Source of the DNA: Hygrophila difformis
Taxonomy: Eukaryota; Streptophyta; Magnoliopsida; Lamiales; Acanthaceae
Assembly (NCBI GenBank): GCA_030278955.1
Contig: JAOANR010000013.1
Span: 42,444,191-42,508,190 of the forward strand
Length of the DNA stretch: 64,000 bases
Direction of reading: 5' to 3'
Made by a program: the position numbers and the translations under genes. The notes under the pieces were generated by a model. The model saw only the letters and a list, made by a program, of their open reading frames with translations, did no database searches and was not told the DNA's origin. Below, one piece after another: positions 50,070-60,150 of the stretch (positions within the stretch are counted from its first letter, which is position 1; each line of letters starts with the position of its first letter).

Positions 50070-53000
50070 TGTAACACCCCAGATTTTTATCAACGTCCAA
50101 GGGAATAAAAATTTATTCCGATCAACGTTGAAATAATTCCGAGAAGAAGAAAATAATTTATTACAATAAATTATTGCTCGGAAATAAAACGCCGATAGAT
50201 TTAAATTCAAAATGGAATAAAAGAGGGAAAGGAAGCCCGAAGACATTCCATGAATTGAGTAAAAATAATTGGAATTAAATTCATGAAGGAAAAGAATTTT
50301 AATTCCAAGAACCCGTGAAGTCGAATTACACGGGAATAAAAAGACGACGGATTAGAAGCCGACAAATCCGAGACCGACGGACTTAAGATTTCAAACATGA
50401 AATTCATTTGAGTCAAGATAAACTTAAGATAAGGATTTAGGACCGAGAATGACCCGAAAAATCGAGGCCGAAAACGTAGGAGGATAGAAATCCGAAAGAG
50501 AGGAAGAAAAGCACGACGGATCGCACGACCCCGCCCGGACCGAAGTCCAGGCGTGTTCGGCGCGCACCCGGCGCGCTAATCAAGGGAAAACCGCGCCAAC
50601 AGCGCGCCAATGCAGCAGCAGCTGCGTTTGTCGCGTTTTGGCGACTTTCTCGCCAATTTTCGGGGCCCAAGTGAAGAATCTCGATCTATCACGGGTGTAG
50701 CATCTTTTTGGATGTTATGTAATCAATCCTATCCCCATTTGTCAGCCATTTCATCAATCATTCACCCCAAACTCTCCAAAAACTCTCCCAAAAGCCAAAC
50801 ACTCTTCCGGCGACTTTCCGACGAGTTTCCGGCAACCAAATCCAACCAAGGAAGTGTGTAGATCAAGGATTGCAGGCTTTGGATTGTTGGTAAGATGTTA
50901 TTCAAGTTTCCATATGATTTTAAGATCATAAACATCATCCTAACTTACGAATCTTCGTATTCAAACACAAATCGGAGCCAAGGGAAGAATAGATCGGGTG
51001 GAAGAGATTCGTTCGTGACATCCCGTGGATTCCGGACGACCCCGTGACTTCCTAAACATCATCCCCACTGTAAGTTAACCTTACTATGGTTTTGGGTGAC
51101 TTAAAATGCAACCAAACATAGAGATTCAACTCAAGAAAATTAATAAAAATCTGTCAACAAGAGAAACCCTCAACGCAGCGTTTTTGTGTGAATTTTTCGA
51201 ACCTCTTAAGCTGCTCAAACAACAAAACTCAAAACATGAAAAGTGTTCCTAAGACTTTGATCTAGCTTCTGTAAAAATTTCATAATTTTTCATGATGTTT
51301 TGAAACCTGAAACCAACCCAAAACCGAAGAGTATTAAACCTGGATCTTAGAACTTTGGACAGATTTCATTCTCAATCTTGTTAGCTATTTTTACCTTAGA
51401 TCTAGACCGATCTAGGATTGGTGTTGAACATAAGAATTGTAGATCTATGAGTTTAGAACATCTCTGTAAATTTTTAGAATTTTTCGTTGAGATTTGAGCC
51501 TCCGAATCTGAGCCGATCCAATCTGCGTTAGTACCGAAAATCAAGAATCTTGATAGATTTCATAATCAAACACGACGAGCAAAACTCTTACTTCGAGTGT
51601 TCAAACCTGAAAACTCAAAACTAAGATTTTGATCCAAAGATCATAATCTATATTGTGTAAAAATTTCAAAGATTTTCATCAAGTCTTGATACCCCGAATC
51701 ATATCGGACATATTCTGCGTTTTTAAGAATTGTCAAAGGATGACAGATTTCATAGCCGATCTTGATGAGCTTATTCCTATCATTTCTAGCCGAACCAATC
51801 TATGTGATCTAAATAAAAGTTGTTGGAAATCATGTCTAGTATGTCTCTGTAAAATCTCAGAATTTTTGAAGCTCATTTGATATGTTAAAAAGTCAAATCT
51901 TTGAGATGTGTCAAACCTGAATCCTGACAGCTTTTTGTTTCTGAAGAAAACTTGATTTTTGACATGCTTCCCATCGTTTTTCCGAAAAACTTAAAACACG
52001 AAAGTTGTTCGTTGGGATGTTTTTGAGCTAATGTACAAATTTCAGAACAATCGCCTAAGAAATGGATTTTTAAATCAAAAAGGCGCAAACTGTGACATCG
52101 ATCGATTTTTGAAATCTTTTAAACAACGATCGAGAAGTTGGAATTACGATAAAGCTATATTTTTGAAAATCCCGTTACACCAAATAAAAACATTTTCTTA
52201 AAAGAATTCTTTTGAAACATTGGGGAATTTATGACCAAGTTTGATATGATCAATATGGCCAGACGGCTTGTGGACATAAGAGCCCAAGCGAACGGCTAGT
52301 GGACATAAGAGCCCTAGCGAATGGTCGACCAAACGGCTTGTGGACATAAGAGCCCAAGCGAACGGCCAGTGGACATAAGAGCCCTGGCGAATGGTTATTC
52401 ATAAATATTGATTATGAGGATTGCGGTCACAAGAGCCCTAGTGAATGGTGAACTATAAAAGAAACGAAAAATATTTTGAGAAGTGATATTTTTGAAATTG
52501 GCTGAGGCCGCCGGATTGCCGGCTAAATGATACTTTTGAAATTGGCTGCGGCCGCCGGATCACCGGCTAAATGATATTTTGATGAAATGGTTATGTAACG
52601 GGAGAACAAAATATTTAAGGTTTTTAAGTCTTTATGCCTTGCAAATCATTTCCTACAAGAAATCTTTTTACTAAATTTAATTAAAGGCTTTGAAACCCCT
52701 AACCCATGCTATGTGTTAACTTACTCAGCGCGTTTTTGCTGACCCAAACCATATATATCCTTTTTCTTACAGAGAATGAAGAATATGCATCATCATATGC
52801 ATACTGGGAATTTTTGGGGATTACATCATGAACGGGTCTGTTTAACCCGTGTTTTGGCCATGTTGGCCCTTATACATTATTTCCGCTGCACAAATCAAAA
52901 TTTCCGCTGCAACTTTGATGTATTATTTTTAAATTATCTATGAATGGGCTGTTTGAATATTTTAAATCCTGAAAAACCATAGCCTTGCATCTCTTTAGTG

Positions 53001-53078
53001 AGCTCGGAGAAACCGTGTCTTGCTAGGGAGGTGTGGCGGTGGCACCCCGGCCTGGGTTATCAAATCCGGGGTGTTACA
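50070..53078 (+). repeat. Left LTR of the inner element (3,009 bp)
   Basis: Has a CpG-rich patch at about 50,550-50,650. It also has a four-fold ~35-bp repeat at 52,262-52,395 built on GTGGACATAAGAGCCC, and a two-fold repeat GGCCGCCGGAT..CCGGCTAAATGA at 52,500-52,575. Small ORFs inside are not genes. Confidence 0.9.
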
Positions 53079-53655
53079 GAATGGTATCAGAGCCCAGATT
53101 ATTTTAAATCTATCTATTTTAAAGAAAATATCTGATACCAAGTATGGTATCAGAGCCCAGACTATTTTAAAACTACTATTTTAAAGAGTTCGGAATATTT
53201 TTAAACTATTATTTTCAAGTGTTATTATTTTTAAAGTTATCATTTCTAAACTAATAATATATTTTAAGGATCCCAATTATTATTTTGAAGTTAAGACCCA
53301 AATTTTTAGCCCAAAATTTTTTTTTTGGGGGCCCAAGAAATTATCTTGGCCCAATAGCCTTGTTTTTATTTAAAGCCCAAATACTTTATTTCTTTCGGCC
53401 CAATATAGTGGCCCAAACCTTTTATCCTTATTTTAATCTATCCATGGAATAAATTTATTTTTAAAACCCATGGATAAATAAATGCATACATAAATATCTG
53501 TACTAACTTTTTGTGAATCGTATGTGATACATAACCGTCTCACTCTAGTGTTCGACATGATCTTGACTTAGGAGCGCTTGCTAAAGACTAACTTTGCCTT
53601 AGTCCTAGATCTCGATCACTTAGAAATTCATCTTCGCGTGCTTCTATAGCAGAAA

Positions 53656-54702
53656 ATGACACCTAGAAGAAAACTGAGGAAGGTAAGCCCAAACGGCACT
53701 GACACTAATCTCCCAAACGCACCTAACAATGAGATTCCTCCGAACGTCGGAGATCGAGCGCCTCCTATTCCCAACAACATGGATGAACGTTTAAGGACGG
53801 TAGAAGAAGTACTCATAGTATTAGGGAATGCCGGGGTGCATAGGGCACAAGCGACAATACCTCCGCCAGTAGCCCGAGTCAACTACTTGGCATTGGTAAA
53901 CCCCTACAATCCACCCCATTATAATGGCCAAGAGGATCCGGCCAAACTGGAAGATTGGATTCGCACCTTTGATAAGCTCCTTAGCGCTATCAAATGTCCC
54001 GAGGACGAGAGGGTCCAAGTGGCGACCTACTATCTTGGCGGAGAGGCCGACGAATGGTGGCATAACCTCCAAGGAAATTTGACTAAAGCCTACCTATGGG
54101 AAGAATTTAAGGAGGTTTTGAGGGAAAGGTTTTACCCAATGAGCATTAAGGCCGCAAGGTATGAAGAATTCGTCCATTTGAAACAAGGTGGGCAAACAGT
54201 ACAAGAGTACTATGCCAAGTTTAGGGAGCTGGTTAGATTTGCTCCTACAATGGTGCCAACTGACTTCGACAAGGCTCAGAAGTTCGAGATGGGTTTGAAT
54301 CTTGATATTCGAGAGATATTGGTGGGAGGACAATGCACGACGTTGCAGAAGGTATATGACCGGGCAGTAGCAGTCGCGCGTGTCCAACAATTAAAATGAA
54401 AGGACAATGGCGAATCGAGCAAAAACTCGCAAGGATTTGAGAAGAAGAATCGTAATAAGAACAACAATAATAACTTTAGGAGGGGCAATGATCAAGCTAA
54501 ATTCGATGGGTCTAGAGGAGATGGCAACCGTGGTGCGTTCATACCACGCTGCCCACGATGCAACCATGCACATTTGGTGCGCCAGTGCCCGAAGCCTGGA
54601 GCCTGCTATAAGTGCGGCAAGTTTGGTCACAAGACTAGGGAATGTCAAACCCATATTGAGAATATAACCAAAAGAGATGACCTGGTCGCTGGACCTAACT
54701 AG
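53656..54702 (+). pseudogene. gag: Inner element gag with one in-frame stop
   Basis: From ATG 53,656 the frame encodes a retrotransposon gag domain (YNPPHYNGQEDPAKLEDWI, GGEADEWWHNLQGN, EYYAKFRELVRFAP). A TGA at 54,397-54,399 interrupts it. The same frame then continues to 54,702 with two zinc knuckles, a variant CPRCNHAHLVRQC and a classical CYKCGKFGHKTREC. Without the stop it would be a complete capsid + nucleocapsid protein of about 348 residues. The element needs RT and integrase from elsewhere. Confidence 0.85.
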
Positions 54703-55055
54703 CCACAAGTAACCAAGGGGGGGAGGATGTAATACCCGTATTTCGAAACTCGAATATTTTGTATCCCAAATAAATTTTTGAACTACGTAATGACTTGATC
54801 CCTTCACAGGGTACGTAGGCAACTTGGAAATTTCAATTCTGGGTTCAGTCAAACAATAATCAAACAATAATCAAACAACAAACAATAATCAAACAATAAT
54901 CAAACAGTAATCAAACAACAAACGACGATCAACAATCGAACAATAGTTCGATAACACAACATCGCAAATAGTAAACAAATAGGACCATAACTCTTCGCGC
55001 GAGAAAAGCCGAAGCACAACTTCGGGGACGAAGTTGATTCTTAAGGGGGGGAGAG
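54703..55055 (+). other. Inner element 3' interior with A/C-rich repeat
   Basis: After the gag stop there are CAAACAATAAT-type short repeats (54,852-54,925) and then the polypurine tract. No protease or polymerase remnant is seen. Confidence 0.6.
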
Positions 55056-58000
55056 TGTAACACCCCAGATTTTTATCAACGTCCAAGGGAATAAAAATTT
55101 ATTCCGATCAACGTTGAAATAATTCCGAGAAGAAGAAAATAATTTATTACAATAAATTATTGCTCGGAAATAAAACGCCGATAGATTTAAATTCAAAATG
55201 GAATAAAAGAGGGAAAGGAAGCCCGAAGACATTCCATGAATTGAGTAAAAATAATTGGAATTAAATTCATGAAGGAAAAGAATTTTAATTCCAAGAACCC
55301 GTGAAGTCGAATTACACGGGAATAAAAAGACGACGGATTAGAAGCCGACAAATCCGAGACCGACGGACTTAAGATTTCAAACATGAAATTCATTTGAGTC
55401 AAGATAAACTTAAGATAAGGATTTAGGACCGAGAATGACCCGAAAAATCGAGGCCGAAAACGTAGGAGGATAGAAATCCGAAAGAGAGGAAGAAAAGCAC
55501 GACGGATCGCACGACCCCGCCCGGACCGAAGTCCAGGCGTGTTCGGCGCGCACCCGGCGCGCTAATCAAGGGAAAACCGCGCCAACAGCGCGCCAATGCA
55601 GCAGCAGCTGCGTTTGTCGCGTTTTGGCGACTTTCTCGCCAATTTTCGGGGCCCAAGTGAAGAATCTCGATCTATCACGGGTGTAGCATCTTTTTGGATG
55701 TTATGTAATCAATCCTATCCCCATTTGTCAGCCATTTCATCAATCATTCACCCCAAACTCTCCAAAAACTCTCCCAAAAGCCAAACACTCTTCCGGCGAC
55801 TTTCCGACGAGTTTCCGGCAACCAAATCCAACCAAGGAAGTGTGTAGATCAAGGATTGCAGGCTTTGGATTGTTGGTAAGATGTTATTCAAGTTTTCATA
55901 TGATTTTAAGATCATAAACATCATCCTAACTTACGAATCTTCGTATTCAAACACAAATCGGAGCCAAGGGAAGAATAGATCGGGTGGAAGAGATTCGTTC
56001 GTGACATCCCGTGGATTCCGGACGACCCCGTGACTTCCTAAACATCATCCCCACTGTAAGTTAACCTTACTATGGTTTTGGGTGACTTAAAATGCAACCA
56101 AACATAGAGATTCAACTCAAGAAAATTAATAAAAATCTGTCAACAAGAGAAACCCTCAACGCAGCGTTTTTGTGTGAATTTTTCGAACCTCTTAAGCTGC
56201 TCAAACAACAAAACTCAAAACATGAAAAGTGTTCCTAAGACTTTGATCTAGCTTCTGTAAAAATTTCATAATTTTTCATGATGTTTTGAAACCTGAAACC
56301 AACCCAAAACCGAAGAGTATTAAACCTGGATCTTAGAACTTTGGACAGATTTCATTCTCAATCTTGTTAGCTATTTTTACCTTAGATCTAGACCGATCTA
56401 GGATTGGTGTTGAACATAAGAATTGTAGATCTATGAGTTTAGAACATCTCTGTAAATTTTTAGAATTTTTCGTTGAGATTTGAGCCTCCGAATCTGAGCC
56501 GATCCAATCTGCGTTAGTACCGAAAATCAAGAATCTTGATAGATTTCATAATCAAACACGACGAGCAAAACTCTTACTTCGAGTGTTCAAACCTGAAAAC
56601 TCAAAACTAAGATTTTGATCCAAAGATCATAATCTATATTGTGTAAAAATTTCAAAGATTTTCATCAAGTCTTGATACCCCGAATCGTATCGGACATATT
56701 CTGCGTTTTTAAGAATTGTCAAAGGATGACAGATTTCATAGCCGATCTTGATGAGCTTATTCCTATCATTTCTAGCCGAACCAATCTATGTGATCTAAAT
56801 AAAAGTTGTTGGAAATCATGTCTAGTATGTCTCTGTAAAATCTCAGAATTTTTGAAGCTCATTTGATATGTTAAAAAGTCAAATCTTTGAGATGTGTCAA
56901 ACCTGAATCCTGACAGCTTTTTGTTTCTAAAGAAAACTTGATTTTTGACATGCTTCCCATCGTTTTTCCGAAAAACTTAAAACACGAAAGTTGTTCGTTG
57001 GGATGTTTTTGAGCTAATGTACAAATTTCAGAACAATCGCCTAAGAAATGGATTTTTAAATCAAAAAGGCGCAAACTGTGACATCGATCGATTTTTGAAA
57101 TCTTTTAAACAACGATCGAGAAGTTGGAATTACGATAAAGCTATATTTTTGAAAATCCCGTTACACCAAATAAAAACATTTTCTTAAAAGAATTCTTTTG
57201 AAACATTGGGGAATTTATGACCAAGTTTGATATGATCAATATGGCCAGACGGCTTGTGGACATAAGAGCCCAAGCGAACGGCTAGTGGACATAAGAGCCC
57301 TAGCGAATGGTCGACCAAACGGCTTGTGGACATAAGAGCCCAAGCGAACGGCCAGTGGACATAAGAGCCCTGGCGAATGGTTATTCATAAATATTGATTA
57401 TGAGGATTGCGGTCACAAGAGCCCTAGTGAATGGTGAACTATAAAAGAAACGAAAAATATTTTGAGAAGTGATATTTTTGAAATTGGCTGAGGCCGCCGG
57501 ATTGCCGGCTAAATGATACTTTTGAAATTGGCTGCGGCCGCCGGATCACCGGCTAAATGATATTTTGATGAAATGGTTATGTAACGGGAGAACAAAATAT
57601 TTAAGGTTTTTAAGTCTTTATGCCTTGCAAATCATTTCCTACAAGAAATCTTTTTACTAAATTTAATTAAAGGCTTTGAAACCCCTAACCCATGCTATGT
57701 GTTAACTTACTCAGCGCGTTTTTGCTGACCCAAACCATATATATCCTTTTTCTTACAGAGAATGAAGAATATGCATCATCATATGCATACTGGGAATTTT
57801 TGGGGATTACATCATGAACGGGTCTGTTTAACCCGTGTTTTGGTCATGTTGGCCCTTATACATTATTTCCGCTGCACAAATCAAAATTTCCGCTGCAACT
57901 TTGATGTATTATTTTTAAATTATCTATGAATGGGCTGTTTGAATATTTTAAATCCTGAAAAACCATAGCCTTGCATCTCTTTAGTGAGCTCGGAGAAACC

Positions 58001-58064
58001 GTGTCTTGCTAGGGAGGTGTGGCGGTGGCACCCCGGCCTGGGTTATCAAATCCGGGGTGTTACA
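55056..58064 (+). repeat. Right LTR of the inner element (3,009 bp)
   Basis: Same length as the left LTR and almost identical (about four substitutions by eye). Confidence 0.93.
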
Positions 58065-58069
58065 GAATC

Positions 58070-58998
58070 AACCTGCACAACCACCACCCAGACCCGTGGA
58101 TTACGTGCATCTAGCAAGGCATTATCAACCGCCGGTCTTTAGTGGAGGAGTAGACCCGGTTGCTCTGACTGATTGGATTTATCATATGGAGGAGATCTTC
58201 GAGAATATAGACTGCCTAGAGGATTGGAAGGTCAGGGTGGGACGACAGTATCTTACCGGACCAGCTCTCCATTGGTGGAGGTCGCGTAAGAGTGAGCTTA
58301 TGGCGAGACCCAACTTCTCATGGGGAGTTTTCTGTCATGCTTTGAGATCCCACTTTTTCACTACGCAGATGATGAATGTTAAGAAGAGGGAATTTCTCAA
58401 CTTAGAGCAAGCAGGAAATATGACAGTGTCTGAGTACTATGGTCGTTTTGTGGAACTCATGTCATACGTACCAATGCTAGTTGCTGATGAGGAAGATAAG
58501 GTTTCGAAGTTTGTGGATGGATTGAAGGCTGAGATCCGGACTGGGTTTAGCAACCAACACGCCTGCTTAGCTTCAGCATATGATCAGGCTTTATTCATTG
58601 AAAGAGCTCGTGCTGATGTGCAGCGCGTGTGGGCCGCTCGTCGCAGGGAGTCAGGGGGGCCGATTAAACCCCATCATAGGCAGACGAGGCCGAGAAGCGG
58701 TGGAGAGACCTCTAGGCCTCAGACTTATGCACAGCCACCGTATAGAAGCGGACCCCACTGCTGGAATTGCGGACAACAAGGACATTTGAGGTCACAGTGC
58801 CCACAGTTGGTAGGTCGAGTAGGAGGATCTACTTCAGATGCGTCTGGTGGGAATGCGTCGCGTGGACGAGGTGCAGACAGAGGTCGTGGACCACAGGGGA
58901 ACCGTGGGGGCCGCCTCAATGTGATTGAGCGGGCTGAGCTAGATGGGCGAGATGATGTCATGACTGGTAAGTTGCCCATTGTTCAATTTCAATCTTGA
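58070..58998 (+). CDS. gag: Outer element gag, C-terminal part
   Basis: Resumes the gag frame split by the inner element: gag domain (VFSGGVDPVALTDWIYHMEE, GPALHWWRSRKSEL, SEYYGRFVELMSYVP), then a zinc knuckle CWNCGQQGHLRSQC near 58,760 and a Gly/Arg-rich tail. It ends at a TGA. The protease lies in another frame downstream. Confidence 0.87.
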
Positions 58999-59020
58999 TC
59001 GACGTAACCATCTGTAACAA

Positions 59021-59512
59021 GTGCCCCAGGTAGTGTCTTATGTTATTACATGCGTAGGTACTATACTAGTTGATAATGTGCCTGCTTATGCCTTATATGA
59101 TTCTGGTGCATCATGCTCGTTTATATCATCGGAATTCGTAACTAATAATGATATGGGACCACTGGAGGCTTATCAACTCCCTGTTACGCTACCTTCGGGA
59201 GACCTCATGCGGAGCCAGTGGATTAAACCCGATGCACAGATAATCATCAAAGATCGAGAGTTCAGAGCGAATCTAGTGGTGCTAGATTTGGCCGATTTTG
59301 ACGTGATTTTGGGAATGGATTGGCTGTCTAAGTACCAAGCCAGATTAGACTGCGGGATACCAAGGATTTCCTTCACCGATGAAGAAGGTGAGCAAGTGGT
59401 TTATTACCCTCCTAACATTCGAGTGGTATCTTCTGTCACTTTTGCAGCTTTAATTAGAAAAGGGTATCCGGTATACTTTTGTTCTGTGCGTGATATGACG
59501 CCCTTGTGTTAG
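59021..59512 (+). CDS. Outer element aspartic protease part
   Basis: Retropepsin-like domain: catalytic YDSGASCSFIS, then LDLADFDVILGMDWL, the standard Ty3/gypsy protease pattern. It is in a different frame from gag, so it needs a frameshift or has been shifted by an indel. The frame ends with TAG at 59,510-59,512, just before the deletion junction. Confidence 0.85.
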   Translation: MPQVVSYVITCVGTILVDNVPAYALYDSGASCSFISSEFVTNNDMGPLEAYQLPVTLPSGDLMRSQWIKPDAQIIIKDREFRANLVVLDLADFDVILGMDWLSKYQARLDCGIPRISFTDEEGEQVVYYPPNIRVVSSVTFAALIRKGYPVYFCSVRDMTPLC

Positions 59513-59520
59513 AGTGATCC

Positions 59521-60090
59521 TTCAGAGCGAGTGGTGATGGGTCCTGAACTCATTGAACAGACCACTGAAGTGGTACGAGTGATCAGAGACAGAATGAAGG
59601 AAGCTCAGGATCGTCAGAAGAGTTATGCTGATTTGTCCAGGAGAGACATTGAATTCGAGATTGGAGATTGGGTACTCTTGAGAGTGTCACCCATGAGGGG
59701 CGTGAGACGATTTGGGAAGAAGGGGAAACTGATCCCAGATTTATAGGCCCCTATGAGATCACTAAGAAGATTGGGAAGGTCGCTTACCGGTTAGAATTGC
59801 CAACTGAGGTGGGAAAGGTGCACAACGTTTTCCACGTCTCTCAGTTGAGGAAGTTTATCTCGGATCCTGACAAGATTATACAACCGGAGGAGGTGGAGTT
59901 GGATGACAACCTAGAATACGAAGAATACCCCGTGGCGATTCTCGACACTAAAGAAAAGGTACTTCGCAATAAGGTGATCAAAATGGTGAAAGTACTTTGG
60001 TCGAGACATGGCGTAGAGGATGCCACTTGGAAGACAGAGGAAAGCATGGCTGGGCGTTATCCTGAATTGGATTTGACTCCAATTCAGTGA
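59521..60090 (+). pseudogene. Outer element integrase C-terminus with chromodomain-like tail, frameshifted
   Basis: Starts directly after the protease with ERVVMGPELIEQTTEVVRVI, a region that normally follows the integrase core. So RT, RNase H and the core are deleted at about 59,505-59,530. The GPY/F module follows (RFIGPYEITKKIGKVAYRL and HNVFHVSQLRKF), then a chromodomain-like end (KVLWSRHGVEDATWKTEE). A 1-base frameshift lies near 59,730, between KKGKL and the GPY block. Confidence 0.85.
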
Positions 60091-60150
60091 AGTAATGACC
60101 TTAATCCACACTTTTTCATTCGAGGACGAATGATCCTAAGGGGGAGAGAT

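Larger units (their letters stand above)
50070..58064 (+). mobile_element. Inner nested gag-only LTR element (TR-GAG-like, 8.0 kb)
   Basis: Two LTRs of exactly 3,009 bp (50,070-53,078 and 55,056-58,064) begin TGTAACACCCCAGATT and end GTGTTACA. They are flanked by a perfect 5-bp duplication GAATC (50,065-50,069 and 58,065-58,069). An initiator-Met primer site (TGGTATCAGAGCCC) begins at 53,082 and a polypurine tract (AAGGGGGGGAGAG) ends at 55,055. The 1,977-bp interior codes only for gag. LTRs differ at about 4 positions. This matches the described class of terminal-repeat elements with only a GAG domain (TR-GAG). Confidence 0.93.

Noticed and set aside
50437..50861. 77- and 83-aa frames inside the inner LTR (again at 55,423-55,847)
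   Set aside because: Overlapping opposite-strand frames through a CpG-rich patch; no conservation signal other than LTR identity.
52262..52395. Regularly spaced repeats resembling a CRISPR array
   Set aside because: Only four units without unique spacers, lying in an LTR of a plant retrotransposon.
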